A stretch of 61,791 nucleotides of DNA from Pseudomonadota bacterium (GCA_018241745.1 JAFEDG010000153.1:1-61791), one strand, 5' to 3'. Shown: positions 12,813 to 22,541, counted from the first letter of the stretch. The notes: generated by a model not told the origin, from the letters alone. Numbers and translations are program-made.

Positions 12813-13567
12813 GATCCGAGATGCCGCGGGCGATGGAACAGGTAAGCCGCGAAGCCCAGCGTATCGCGGCCGTGGCGCAGGTAGCCGTCGCGCCAGCGCC
12901 GGATGCGATCCAGCATCGCCGGCACGTCCTCGTCCTCGGGGTGCTCGCCCGCGTAGCGCTCGATGGAGCGCGCGTATTTCCATTCGTACTCGTCCCATTC
13001 GTCGTCGGACGCCACCGGCGCGTGCATCGGCACGAGGCCCGCGTCGATGCCCGCCTGCACGTTGCCGCGATGGTCGAGGAATTCCGCTTCGCTGCCGTTG
13101 AGCAGCGCGAGATATTCCGGCGCCGGCCGCCGCTTCCAGTAGCCATCGCCGATCAGCACGTAGCCGCCGGGCCGCGTCCAGCCCTTGAGCTTCTGGCACA
13201 CGCCGGACATGCCGCCGCCGATGCCGCCGGCGCCCAGGTAGATCGTCAGGTGAAACGTCTCCGGGTCCGCCGTGAATTCGCGGATGTCGATGTTGTCGAG
13301 GTGGAGCTTGGCGAGCGCGTCCGTCCACTCCGCGCGCTCGCGCGCGGCATCGAGCATCAGCGACGAGTGGTCGATGGCGACAACCGTCGAGCCGAAGCGC
13401 TCGATGATGCGCAGCGCGACGTCGGCGCGCCCGCAGCCGAGGTCCAGCACGCGCGCGCGCTCGTCGAGCGGCATCAGGTCGAGCAGGCGCTCGATCTTGG
13501 CCGCCGACAGCGGATTGCAGAAGTCGTGATCGCGATGCGCGATCGCGCTGAATTTATGCGGGTTCAT
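12809..13567 (-). CDS. Class I SAM-dependent methyltransferase
   Basis: A 252-residue methyltransferase. Motif I is [12 protein letters not shown] near residue 45, and VVAIDHSSLMLD supplies the acidic residue that binds the SAM ribose. The substrate is unknown. It overlaps the AmpG-like gene upstream by 14 bp and the lipoprotein gene downstream by 4 bp, so the three form a tight operon. Confidence 0.8.
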   Translation of the reverse strand: MNPHKFSAIAHRDHDFCNPLSAAKIERLLDLMPLDERARVLDLGCGRADVALRIIERFGSTVVAIDHSSLMLDAARERAEWTDALAKLHLDNIDIREFTADPETFHLTIYLGAGGIGGGMSGVCQKLKGWTRPGGYVLIGDGYWKRRPAPEYLALLNGSEAEFLDHRGNVQAGIDAGLVPMHAPVASDDEWDEYEWKYARSIERYAGEHPEDEDVPAMLDRIRRWRDGYLRHGRDTLGFAAYLFHRPRHLGS

Positions 13568-14801
13568 CGCGGCGCCAGGTGGGATCGTTCCACGGTGCGA
13601 CCCGCAAGAGTAACGCCATTCCGGGCAGCGCGAGCGCCGTGCACAGCAGAAAGAAGTCGAACCAGCCGAGCTGCTCGACGATCCAGCCGGTGCTCGCGTT
13701 GACCAGTGTCCGCGGCACGGCGGCGAGGCTGGTGAACAGCGCGTACTGGGTCGCCGTGTAGCGGGGATTGGTCGCGCGCGCGATGTATGCGGTGAACGCG
13801 GCGGTGCCGAGGCCCACGCCCAGCGCCTCGAACGCGATGACGACGCCCAGCGCCGCGACGCCGGGCTTCTCCAGCTGCGCGAGCCACGCGAAGCCCAGGA
13901 TCGTCAGCACCTGCACGACGCCGAAGATCCACAGTCCCCGGTTGATGCCGATCTTCAGCATCCACGCGCCACCGAGCAGGCCGCCGAGCACGCTCGCCCA
14001 CAGGCCCGCGTTCTTGGCGACGACGCCGATCTCGGTCTTCGTGAAGCCCATGTCCAGATAGAACGGCGTCGCGAGCGCCGTCGCCATCGAGTCGCCGAGC
14101 TTGTAGAGGAAGATGAATGCCAGCACGAGCAGCGCGGCGCCGAGGCCGTTGCGCGAGATGAACTCGTGGAACGGCTCGACCACCGCGTCGCGCAGCGTGC
14201 GCGGCGCGCCCGCCGCCACCGCCGGCTCGCTGACGACCAGCGTCATCGCGAGGCCCGGCAGCATGAACGCCGCCGTGACGACGAAGACCGTCGACCACGG
14301 CCAATGGTCGGCGAGGATCAGCGCCAGCGAGCCCGGCACCAGGCTCGCGATGCGGTACGCGTTGACGTGGATCGCGGTGCCGAGGCCGAGCTCCGCGTCG
14401 GGCAGGATCTCGCGCCGGTACGCGTCGAGGACGATGTCCTGGCTCGCCGAGAAGAACGCGACTGCGGTGGCGAGCCACGCGATGCCCCACAGGTCCTGCG
14501 CCGGGTGCAGCCAGCCGAACACCGGCAGCGACACGAGGAGCAGCCCCTGCGTGAGCGCCATCCACCCGCGCCGCCGGCCGAGCAGCGGCAGCGCAAAGCG
14601 ATCCATCAGTGGCGACCAGACGAACTTCCAGGTAAACGGCAGCTGGATCAACGCAAAGAGGCCGATGGCCTTCAGGTCGACGTGCTCCGAGCGCAGCCAC
14701 GCCGGCAGCAGGTTGAGCAGCACGTACAGCGGCAGGCCCGACGAAAAACCGGTGAACACGCAGATCAGCATGCGCCGGTTGAGGAAATCCGAGCGTTTCA
14801 T
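13554..14801 (-). CDS. ampG: AmpG-family muropeptide permease (MFS)
   Basis: A 415-residue major-facilitator protein with about 12 membrane segments. The N-terminal RRMLICVFTGFSSGLPLYVL, then QLPFTWKFVWSPLMDRF and GRRRGWM are characteristic of AmpG, which imports GlcNAc-anhydroMurNAc peptides for cell-wall recycling. It heads the operon with the methyltransferase and lipoprotein; no ampC-type gene is nearby. The ATG at 14801 gives the standard length; the long open extension upstream overlaps a divergent gene and is not used. Confidence 0.85.
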   Translation of the reverse strand: MKRSDFLNRRMLICVFTGFSSGLPLYVLLNLLPAWLRSEHVDLKAIGLFALIQLPFTWKFVWSPLMDRFALPLLGRRRGWMALTQGLLLVSLPVFGWLHPAQDLWGIAWLATAVAFFSASQDIVLDAYRREILPDAELGLGTAIHVNAYRIASLVPGSLALILADHWPWSTVFVVTAAFMLPGLAMTLVVSEPAVAAGAPRTLRDAVVEPFHEFISRNGLGAALLVLAFIFLYKLGDSMATALATPFYLDMGFTKTEIGVVAKNAGLWASVLGGLLGGAWMLKIGINRGLWIFGVVQVLTILGFAWLAQLEKPGVAALGVVIAFEALGVGLGTAAFTAYIARATNPRYTATQYALFTSLAAVPRTLVNASTGWIVEQLGWFDFFLLCTALALPGMALLLRVAPWNDPTWRRDEPA

Positions 14802-14862
14802 TGCAGGCGGGAACGGAACCGAGCCGCGATTCTGGCATCCTAGCCGGCTGGAGGAGAAAACG

Positions 14863-15603
14863 ATGACACGATCGAATCGCTGGAAGCACGCGTTGGCCGC
14901 CGGCGCCGCCGGTGCGATCGTCGGCGCGGCAAGCGTTGCCGCGTTGGCGCAAACCACCGCCCCTGCTACCACGACGAAGCCTGCCAGCGCAGCGAAGACG
15001 CCAGCGCCGCCAGCGAGTGCTACGACCCCCGCATCGCCGAGCGGCGCCACCGCGCCCGCCGCGGAAACGCCGCGCGCCAAGTCGGGCAAGCGCGGCAAGG
15101 CCGCGCGCGATGCGGCCGCCAAGAAGAGCGGGACGCCCCCGGCGTCCGCGTCATTTACGCCGGAGCGCTTCCCCAAGGCGCCGACCGAGGCCGCCGTGAG
15201 GGAACAGGTGACCGAGCTGTCCAAGCGGCTGGCGCTCACGCCCGAGCAGACGGCCAAGATCACGCCGGCGCTCGAGGCGCGCGGCCGCGAGTTGCGCGCC
15301 ATCGAAACCAAGTACAGCGCCCCGGACATGGCGGGCCACGAGGCCGAGCGCAAGAAGGAAACCGCAGCCGTCAACGCCAAGGCCGGCGAGGCGATCAAGC
15401 CGGTGCTGAACGAGGAGCAGTGGCAGCGTTATTCGCACGAGCGGCAGCCCGGTCGCGAGCGCTATCGAGCGGACGTCGACAGGCGCCTGCAGGCATCGCG
15501 TGACGCCGAGGCGGCCAAGCGCCCGCCCTCCGCGCCCGGCGCCACGGCCACACCCGCGCCCGCGACAGGTGCCGCGCCGACCGCAGCGCCGGCCAAGAAC
15601 TAG
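14863..15603 (+). CDS. Exported Ala/Pro-rich protein with LTxxQ (Spy/CpxP-like) helical core
   Basis: A 246-residue protein with a signal peptide (residues 1-30, ending ALAQ), a low-complexity Ala/Pro/Thr linker to about residue 95, and a helical domain containing [18 protein letters not shown] and [14 protein letters not shown]. That pair of helices resembles the LTxxQ repeats of the Spy/CpxP periplasmic chaperone family. A second Ala/Pro-rich tail ends the protein. GAGGAG at 14851-14856 sets the ATG at 14863. Its TAG stop overlaps the opposite-strand metX-metW stop within one CTAG (15600-15603). Confidence 0.72.
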   Translation: MTRSNRWKHALAAGAAGAIVGAASVAALAQTTAPATTTKPASAAKTPAPPASATTPASPSGATAPAAETPRAKSGKRGKAARDAAAKKSGTPPASASFTPERFPKAPTEAAVREQVTELSKRLALTPEQTAKITPALEARGRELRAIETKYSAPDMAGHEAERKKETAAVNAKAGEAIKPVLNEEQWQRYSHERQPGRERYRADVDRRLQASRDAEAAKRPPSAPGATATPAPATGAAPTAAPAKN

Positions 15604-17405
15604 CGGCAGAAGCGGTACAGCGCCTGTTCGCCGACGAGGTTCGGCGCCAGGTGGACGGGGGCCCCGTCGCGCAGCACCACGCGCTCGATCACCCGGTAGC
15701 CGCGCGCGGCCAGGAACGCATCGAAGTCCGCCACCGTGCACAGGTGGATGTTCGGCGTGTCGAACCACTGGTAGGGCAGCGCGTCCGACACCGGCATGCG
15801 CCCGCGCAGGATCTGCCAGCGGTGCGACCAGTGCCCGAAGTTCGGGAACGAGACCACCGCCTCGCGCCCGACGCGCAGCATCTCCGCCACCACCTGCTCG
15901 ATGTTGCGCATCGCCTGCAGCGTCTGCGACAGGATCACGCAGTCGAACGCGCCGTCGTCGAAGCCGGCAAGTCCTTCGTCCAGGTCGCGCTGGATGACGT
16001 TGATGCCGGCCTCCAGGCTGTGCAGCACGCCGGCGTCGCCGATCTCGAGACCGTAGCCCGTGACGGCGCGCGTTTGCGCGAGATGCGCGAGCAGCTTGCC
16101 GTCACCGCAACCCAGGTCGAGCACGCGCGCACCCGGCGAAATCCAGCGCGCGATCGTCGCGTGGTCGGCGCGCGCGACCGGTTCCGCCGGCATGGGGGTG
16201 CTCCCGGGTTGCGGGTGCGCAGGCAGCTTGCGACTGCGCGCGATGCGCTCGAAGTACGCGCGGACGACAGCGAGGTACTGCGGACTCTCGAGCAGGAACG
16301 CGTCGTGCCCGTGCGGCGCGTCGATCTCGGCGTACGACACGTCATGGCGGTCGCGCACCAGCGCACCGACGATCTCGCGCGAGCGTGACGGCGGGAAGCG
16401 CCAGTCGGTGGTGAAGCTGACGACCAGGCAGTCGGCCGTGATCGGCGCGAGCGCTGCGGGCAGGTCGCCGCCGGTGGCGAGCGCCGGGTCGAAATAGTCG
16501 AGCGCCTTGGTGATGCGCAGATACGTGTTCGCGTCGTAGTACTCGGCGAATTTCTCGCCCTGGTAGCGCAGGTACGACTCGATCTGGAATTCCGGCGCGA
16601 ACGAGAACTTGAGGCCCTCGCGCAGCTGCCGTCCGAACTTGGCTTCCATCTGCTCGTCGGACAGGTACGTGATGTGTCCCACCATGCGCGCGAGCGTGAG
16701 GCCGGTGCGCGGCACCGTGTGCGCGGCGTAGTAGTCGCCGGCGTGGAAGTCGGGGTCGCCCATGATTGCCTGGCGCGCGACCTCGTTGAACGCGATGTTC
16801 TCGGCCGACAGGTTGGGCGCCGCCGCGATCACCAGCGCGTGCGCCGTCCGCGCCGGGTAACGCAGCGCCCATGCGAGCGCCTGCATGCCGCCCAGGCTGC
16901 CGCCCATCACTGCGGCCCATGATTCGATGCCCAGCCGGTCGGCGAGCCGCGCCTGCGCGTCGACCCAGTCCTCCACGGTGACGAGCGGGAAGTCCGCGCC
17001 CCACGGCTTGCCGGTGGCGGGGTTCGTCGACGCCGGACCGGTCGAGCCAAAGCAACTGCCCAGGTTGTTGACGCCGACGACGAAGAAGCGATCGGTGTCG
17101 AGCGGCTTGCCCGGACCCACCATGTTGTCCCACCAGCCGACGTTGTCCGGCTGGTCGGCATACACCCCCGCGACATGGTGCGACGCGTTGAGCGCGTGGC
17201 AGATCAGCACCGCGTTCGAGCGATCTGCGTTCAGCGTCCCATACGTCTCGTAGGCAATGTCATAGGACGGGAGTGAGCGCCCACATTGAAGCGGCAGCGG
17301 TGCGTCGAAATGGGCACTTCGCGGCACGACGACGCCCACGGATCGGCCGTCCGTGCCTGCGCCCGCTCCACCGGTGGTCGCCGAAAAGGAAATGCTCGCT
17401 GTCAT
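15600..17405 (-). CDS. metXW: MetX-MetW fusion: homoserine O-acyltransferase joined to MetW
   Basis: One 601-residue open frame covers two proteins that are usually encoded by separate adjacent genes. Residues about 25-395 are MetX, an alpha/beta hydrolase that acylates homoserine for methionine synthesis: nucleophile S170 in MGGSLGG, D334 in TTDWRFPPS and H367 in PHGHDAF. Residues about 405-601 are MetW, a Rossmann methyltransferase-like protein with [12 protein letters not shown]; MetW is known to assist MetX. I checked the junction and it has no stop. An ATG at 16193 (M405) preceded by GGGAG could still give free MetW by internal initiation. A SAM-II riboswitch with terminator precedes the gene. 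Confidence 0.93.
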   Translation of the reverse strand: MTASISFSATTGGAGAGTDGRSVGVVVPRSAHFDAPLPLQCGRSLPSYDIAYETYGTLNADRSNAVLICHALNASHHVAGVYADQPDNVGWWDNMVGPGKPLDTDRFFVVGVNNLGSCFGSTGPASTNPATGKPWGADFPLVTVEDWVDAQARLADRLGIESWAAVMGGSLGGMQALAWALRYPARTAHALVIAAAPNLSAENIAFNEVARQAIMGDPDFHAGDYYAAHTVPRTGLTLARMVGHITYLSDEQMEAKFGRQLREGLKFSFAPEFQIESYLRYQGEKFAEYYDANTYLRITKALDYFDPALATGGDLPAALAPITADCLVVSFTTDWRFPPSRSREIVGALVRDRHDVSYAEIDAPHGHDAFLLESPQYLAVVRAYFERIARSRKLPAHPQPGSTPMPAEPVARADHATIARWISPGARVLDLGCGDGKLLAHLAQTRAVTGYGLEIGDAGVLHSLEAGINVIQRDLDEGLAGFDDGAFDCVILSQTLQAMRNIEQVVAEMLRVGREAVVSFPNFGHWSHRWQILRGRMPVSDALPYQWFDTPNIHLCTVADFDAFLAARGYRVIERVVLRDGAPVHLAPNLVGEQALYRFCR

Positions 17406-17445
17406 CGATGCCGCCTTGCCCCCGCCTCGGCGCGTAGTCCGGGCA

Positions 17446-17479
17446 ACAAAAAACCCGCCAGCGCGAGAGCGGGCGGGTT
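17446..17479 (-). terminator. Leader terminator upstream of metX-metW (riboswitch expression platform)
   Basis: On the minus strand AACCCGCC (17479-17472) pairs with GGCGGGTT (17459-17452), followed by six U (17453-17448). It lies between the SAM-II aptamer and the metX start, about 40 nt before the ATG, so it ends transcription early rather than after a gene. No minus-strand gene lies upstream to need it. Confidence 0.85.
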
Positions 17480-17489
17480 CCGGGCACCC

Positions 17490-17543
17490 CACCGCTTTAG
17501 CAATATTTGTAACGCGCCTGCAAGCTGGCTCAAATGGGCGCGG
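17490..17543 (-). ncRNA. SAM-II (SAM-alpha) riboswitch aptamer
   Basis: Read on the minus strand, the segment has the SAM-II layout: CGCGCC forming P1 with GGCGCG, an ATTTG that pairs with a later CAAAT, TTGCAGGCGCG, and the conserved GCTAAA followed by GCGG (17501-17492). The order and spacing match the SAM-II consensus I know from metX/metA leaders. It precedes a leader terminator and metX-metW, so high S-adenosylmethionine should shut off acyl-homoserine synthesis. The class is known mainly from Alphaproteobacteria and Bacteroidetes. Confidence 0.9.
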
Positions 17544-17750
17544 AAGCGGGAGTCTACGCCCGTTGCCGGGCATGCGAAAGCCGGGAGCGCCGCGCGGGCC
17601 GCCACGTGAAAGACACGGCCGGCCGGATGAAACCGGGCGCTACCGCTGTTTACAGGTCCAAGCGCGGCATCTGCGCCAAAAAGCGGCATCCTGTGGCGGT
17701 TAATGACGCCGTCATAGTATGCTTGTCGCGACTATGCGGCCGCCCTCACC
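17544..17750. promoter_or_regulatory. Divergent promoter region, metX-metW leader and cytochrome/anchor-domain gene
   Basis: Together with the riboswitch this fills a 345-bp gene-free stretch. The metX promoter must lie upstream of 17543 on the minus strand. For the plus strand a TAGTAT hexamer at 17716-17721 is a fair -10, but its -35 is poor. I see no further structure in it. Confidence 0.4.
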
Positions 17751-19547
17751 ATGCTGAAGCTCCTCGCTCTAATACTCTTCGTACTCGCCAACGCGACCGC
17801 GGCAACAGCGCAAACCGATATCGCGTCGGGGAAGAATAACTACATTGAATACCAATGTAGCGGCTGTCACGGCGACGATCCAACCAAGAACACGAACTCG
17901 ATCAAGCTAGGCGCAGACTGGACAAACATCTATTTCGCGATTCAGAACGTGGATCAGATGGCTCCAATTTTCAGCGACAACCCGTCGTCCGCCTTTTACC
18001 TCGCGGACGATCAGGGAACGTTGATCATGCAAGGCATCGCGAACTACATCGATTCGGTTGTGAATCCGTCAGCGGGGGCTGCGAGCTTCACGATTTCGCC
18101 GTCCAGCAAAAACTTTGGCTCTGTTACCGTCGGCAGCACGTCGAGTGCGACGACGTTCACCGTCGCTGTTACGGGCGCCACAGGCAATGTGACGAGCGTC
18201 AGCAGCAGCAACGCGACAGAATTCGCCGTCACGGGCGGCACCTGTGTGCCGTCGAAGTCGCTCGCGTCAGGTAACTCTTGCACCGTGACGGTCACCTTCT
18301 CGCCATCGTCCACCGGGTCGCGCAGCGGCACGCTCTCGGTGCTCACGAACGGCTCGCCGGCGACGCTGACCGCGTCGCTCTCCGGTACTGGCAGTGGCAC
18401 GCCACCGGCCTCGGGTCAGTTGAGTTTTGCCGCGTCACAGTCACTCGGGTCGCAGAAGGTCGGCACGCAGGGTTCGTCCGTGCTGATCCCGATCACGAAC
18501 GTGGGCAGCGCCTCGGTGACGATCTCGTCGATCGTCAGCTCCAACGCCGGCGAATTCCCGATCACGACCAACACGTGCACAACGGCGATCGTGGCCGGTG
18601 GCACGTGCTCGGTCGGCATCGCGTTCAAGCCAAGCGCGACAGGGTCGCGGTCCAGCACGCTGACGGTCACGAGTACCGGCACCGGCAGCCCCCAGGCCAC
18701 GTCGCTGACGGGCACCGGCACGTCGTCGACGAGCTCGACGATCACGCCCAACGAAGGTATCTGGTGGGTGAGCGGCGGCGCCGAGTCGGGCTGGGGCGTG
18801 AACGTGTCCCAGCAACAGGACATGCTGTTCCTGACGTGGTTCACGTTCGCGCCCAATGGCTCGACGCTGTGGCTCGTCACGCAGGCGCTGCGCACGCCCG
18901 GCACCAATACGTTCACCGGCGCCGTGTTCAGTGGCACCGGACCCGCATTCAACTCGGTGCCGTTCGACCCGTCTAAGGTGGTCGGCGCGCCGGCCGGCTC
19001 GCTGTCGTTCACGTTCACGGACGCGCAGAACGGCACGCTCAACTACACGAGCAGCGACGGCTCGGTCACGCTGTCCAAGCCGATGTCGCTGCAGGTGTTC
19101 GGTACCTCGGTCCCGACGTGCACCTGGTCGTCGACGGCCAATCTCGCCGCGGCGACCAACTACCAGGACATGTGGTGGGCGTCGCCCGCGGGAACGGAAT
19201 CGGGCTGGGGCATCAACATCGCGCACCAGGGCAACCTGATCTACGCGACGTGGTTCACGTTCGGCGCAGACGGCAAGCCGGTGTGGATGGTGTTCGGCGC
19301 GCCGCAGGTGTCCGCCAACACGTACTCGGGCTCGCTCGTCACCGGCAGCGGCACGCCGCTCGGCGCCACGTGGAATCCGGCCGCGTTGTCCGCGCACTCC
19401 GTCGGCACCGGCACGCTGACATTTACCGACGGCAACCATGCGACGTTCTCGTACACGGTGACCGGCGTCGCGGCCGGCACGGTGACGCAGACCAAGGCGA
19501 TCACGCGCGAGATCTACGGGAGTTCGGGGGGCACTGTCTGCCACTAG
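17751..19547 (+). CDS. Exported protein: c-type heme domain, two choice-of-anchor D domains, two WW-ESGWG repeats
   Basis: A 598-residue protein with a signal peptide (residues 1-21). Residues about 25-105 hold a small cytochrome-c-like domain with one heme motif CSGCH. Two immunoglobulin-like choice-of-anchor D domains follow (about 110-215 and 220-325: FGSVTVGSTSSATTFTV, then QSLGSQKVGTQG). The C-terminal third is two copies of a repeat of unknown function: GIWWVSGGAESGWGVNVSQQ with TWFTFAPNG, then MWWASPAGTESGWGINIAHQ with TWFTFGADG. It is likely secreted or surface-bound. The heme suggests redox or oxygen chemistry, but no function is assigned. Confidence 0.75.
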   Translation: MLKLLALILFVLANATAATAQTDIASGKNNYIEYQCSGCHGDDPTKNTNSIKLGADWTNIYFAIQNVDQMAPIFSDNPSSAFYLADDQGTLIMQGIANYIDSVVNPSAGAASFTISPSSKNFGSVTVGSTSSATTFTVAVTGATGNVTSVSSSNATEFAVTGGTCVPSKSLASGNSCTVTVTFSPSSTGSRSGTLSVLTNGSPATLTASLSGTGSGTPPASGQLSFAASQSLGSQKVGTQGSSVLIPITNVGSASVTISSIVSSNAGEFPITTNTCTTAIVAGGTCSVGIAFKPSATGSRSSTLTVTSTGTGSPQATSLTGTGTSSTSSTITPNEGIWWVSGGAESGWGVNVSQQQDMLFLTWFTFAPNGSTLWLVTQALRTPGTNTFTGAVFSGTGPAFNSVPFDPSKVVGAPAGSLSFTFTDAQNGTLNYTSSDGSVTLSKPMSLQVFGTSVPTCTWSSTANLAAATNYQDMWWASPAGTESGWGINIAHQGNLIYATWFTFGADGKPVWMVFGAPQVSANTYSGSLVTGSGTPLGATWNPAALSAHSVGTGTLTFTDGNHATFSYTVTGVAAGTVTQTKAITREIYGSSGGTVCH

Positions 19548-19640
19548 GCAGTCCAGGCATCTCCTCGTCGCGCCCAGCGCCTGCCCTGCGGACGACTCGT
19601 GGCAGTATAGCCGCCACGAAGTTGGCCAGGGAGGCCGGGC

Positions 19641-21586
19641 ATGGGGTGTCAGTTGCGGGCCGTACGCGAGCGTTGCTGTCGCTCGGTCGCGGTGCTTTGT
19701 GTCACGTTCTTGCTGATGTTCTGTGCGGGTCTGGCGCCCAATGCCGTCGCGGCAGACGACATGAAAGTGTCGATCTACTCGGCAACCGGCGGAGGCGGCA
19801 GCCCTGTCCTGGGTGTGATCCGGCGCGGAGACACGATCCCGCTTTCGCTCTATGTGACCAGCGACTACTTCTGGCCTGCGACCGGCATTGTCTTCACGCT
19901 GACGCAGCCCAGCGGCACGGCAGCCGGAATGCTGTCCATCACAAGCCGCAGCTTCGCGGGCAGCGTATTCAATGACCCGACAACCGGGAATCCGGATTCG
20001 GTGGTCCTGAAATCGCCCGCCAACCGCCTTGACCCGACAAACGCCTACGATCTGGGGCGCTCGACGATCGACAAGGTTCCATTCACCTGGATCCAGGGCG
20101 ATCTCGTCGAGAAGCTGGGGATTACGGTAAGCAAGTCCGCCCCGCTCGGCAGCTACGCGATCGAGATTACGCCAGGAACGTCGTACGTGATCGGTGACGC
20201 GCCCGATTTCATCCGGTATCCGATCGGCGGCGACGTCTATTACATCGCGGTTGGCGACACCTATACCGTCACATTCAGCGGCGAAGGCGCGGGCGGCGTC
20301 AGTTTCTCGAATGTGGCTTCCTGTGGCTCCGCCGCGCCCTGTTCCTTCCTTGCGGTACCGGGCCAGCAGGTTCTCTTTCAGGCCTTCCCGGATACCGGAA
20401 GTGTGTTCAGCGGGACGACTCCACCATGTAACACGTTGTGCAATCTCAACAACGTTCCCGGAACCATGGATGTGCGCTTCGACTTGAAAGCCCACACGAT
20501 CCGATTGGTGGAAACGGGGAGCGGCCGTGGCACGTTCGCCGGCACTCCCTCCGATCCGTATTGCTACTACACGAAGTTCAACTGCGCCATCACGCTGGAT
20601 CCGCCGGCTCCCGTCGAAATCACCGCGGTGCCCTTGACCGGATCCGTGTTCGCAGGATGGCGCGGGCCTTGCACCGGAACGGGCACGTGCAAGACGACGA
20701 CCGATGTATCGAAGACGGTTACCGCGGTGTTCCTCGATCCCAAGGTCGACCCGCCCCGATACGCCGCGAGCCCGTCGTCGAAGTCGTTCGGGAAGACCGC
20801 CGTCGGCACCAGAAAGACCACCACCGTGACGATCGCCAACTTGGGAAGCCCCGGCGCGGTCTCGAATTTCCAGATCGCCGGCGACGCGAATTCACGCTCG
20901 ACGGCGGTACCTGCCTGGCGCACGACACGATCCCGCTTGCGATCGACGAGTCCTGCGCGATCAACGTGTCGTTTGCGCCGAGCCTAGTGGGTACGCACCA
21001 GGCGACGCTGGTCGTACAGACCGACGGCACGCCGAGCAGTTTGCGCATTGCGCTGAGCGGCACCGGTGTCGACGACGGGTCGGCGGTCGGTGACACGGTT
21101 CCTGTCATCGAGTACTACCACACCGCGTTCGACCACTATTTCATGACGAGCGATCCAACCGAACAGGCCGCGCTCGGCAAGGCCCCCTTCGAAGATTGGC
21201 AACCGACGGGGCGCTCGTTCAATGCATTCGCAGTCGACGCGTCAGCGCCTGCGTCGGCGGAACCGGTGTGCCGGTTCTTCAACGCTTCGTTCGCGCCGAA
21301 GAGTTCCCACTTCTACGCGCTGCCCGAGACCTGTGCGCAGACGCTGACGGCATTTCCGGACTGGCAACTCGAGAAGCCCGAAGCCTTCGCGCTGTACGTG
21401 CCGACCGCGGCGGGTCAGTGCCCGGACGGATCGGTTCCGGTCTACCGCCTTTACAACAACGGCCAGGGCGGCGCACCGAACCATCGCTTCGTCACGAGCC
21501 TCGACGATCGCGCCGCGATGCTGGCGGCCGGCTGGGTAAGCGAAGGCGCGGGCCCTCTCGGCATAGGAATGTGCGCGCCGCAGTAA
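19641..21586 (+). pseudogene. Exported choice-of-anchor D / DUF5648 protein, interrupted by a frameshift
   Basis: The gene starts at 19641 after an AGGGAGG site and encodes a signal peptide, about 220 residues of unknown fold, a Cys-containing repeat region (GSVFSGTTPPC, GSVFAGWRGPC) and the start of a choice-of-anchor D domain (SFGKTAVGTRKTTTVTI). At about 20886-20888 the frame must shift to go on: the continuing frame reads EFTLDGGTCLAHDTIPL, the normal next strand of that domain, and ends at 21586 after a DUF5648 domain (YYHTAFDHYFMT, ALPETCAQTL, PNHRFVTSL). One missing base explains it. In the first frame translation stops at 20987. It may be a true lesion or a sequencing error. Confidence 0.8.
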
Positions 21587-21605
21587 CGGCGCGTTAGCGG
21601 CGGGG

Positions 21606-22541
21606 CTAGTGCAGCCCCGGCCCGTCGTCGTCCAGCGCCGAGTGCACGCCGCCTTCCGCGTCGACACCGAGCCAGCGCAGCCCGCTGCGCGCGAAGAACG
21701 CAGGCGCGCGATCGGCGTATAGCATGCCGATCGTCGCGTGGCTGCCCGCGACGATCGCGAGCGGTGCAATCACGCTGATCGACTGCCACGCGGACACGGG
21801 CTCGCCGCTTTGCGCATCGATGATGTGGCAGTAGCGGCGACCGTCGATCTCCACGTAGCGCTCGTAGTCGCCGCTCGTCGCAACGGCGCCGTCGACGAGA
21901 TCGACGCCGGCCAGTGCGGACTGCTCATCGCGCGGGTGGCGTACGCCGATGCCCCACGGTGCGCCGTCCGGCCGGCCGCCCCAGACGCGCACGTCGCCGC
22001 CCAGGTTCACGCAGCCGTGCTTGACGCCGGCCTCGATGCAGAGCGTCGCGACGCGGTCGGCGGCGTATTCCTTGCCGATGCCGCCGAAGTCGAGTTCCAT
22101 GCCGGCACGCGGCAGGCGCACGGAGGTGGCGCTCCACTCGACCTCGGCCCAGCCGATCCGTGACAGCACTTCGGCGAGCATCGCGGCAGTGGGCTTCCGC
22201 GGCGACGGTGAGCGAAAGTCCCAGACGCTGCGCAGCACGCCGGACGTGATGTCGAAGCGGCCCTCGCTCTCGCGATGGCATGCGTCCGCGTAGCCGAGCA
22301 GCGCGGCGGTCTCGGCGTCTACGGCGACGGCGTCGCCACCGGCAGCGCGATTGATGTGCGTGGTGACGCTGTCGTCGCGATAACGCGAGTACTTGGCCTC
22401 GATGCGGTGCACGTCATCGATGGCAACCGTCGCTGCGCGCGTCAGCGTCGTGTCGTCCGCGCCGCCGAGTACCAGCTCGTTGGCGCTGCCCATCGCCCGA
22501 AACCGCCAGGGTCCGACCCTATTTTTCGGCAGGTCGCGCAC
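21606..22541 (-). CDS. apbE: FAD:protein FMN transferase (ApbE family), no visible export signal
   Basis: About 311 residues of an ApbE-type flavin transferase, which attaches FMN to Ser/Thr of target proteins. Motifs are RFRAMGSANELVL, EGRFDITSGVL, DFGGIGKEYAADR, NLGGDVRVWGG and ATSGDYERY with HIIDAQSG. It is the last gene of the TlpA-DUF4266-DUF3570 operon, 19 bp after DUF3570. The start is uncertain: GTG 22541 keeps the conserved FRAMGS strand but lies inside the REP-like element and lacks a ribosome site; ATG 22493 would begin at MGS. Neither gives a signal peptide or lipobox, though most ApbE proteins are periplasmic. Confidence 0.85.
   Translation of the reverse strand: MRDLPKNRVGPWRFRAMGSANELVLGGADDTTLTRAATVAIDDVHRIEAKYSRYRDDSVTTHINRAAGGDAVAVDAETAALLGYADACHRESEGRFDITSGVLRSVWDFRSPSPRKPTAAMLAEVLSRIGWAEVEWSATSVRLPRAGMELDFGGIGKEYAADRVATLCIEAGVKHGCVNLGGDVRVWGGRPDGAPWGIGVRHPRDEQSALAGVDLVDGAVATSGDYERYVEIDGRRYCHIIDAQSGEPVSAWQSISVIAPLAIVAGSHATIGMLYADRAPAFFARSGLRWLGVDAEGGVHSALDDDGPGLH

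Noticed and set aside
18441..20495. An open frame of 684 codons on the minus strand
   Set aside because: It lies opposite the anchor-domain genes, which have signal peptides and known domains; the antisense product has none.
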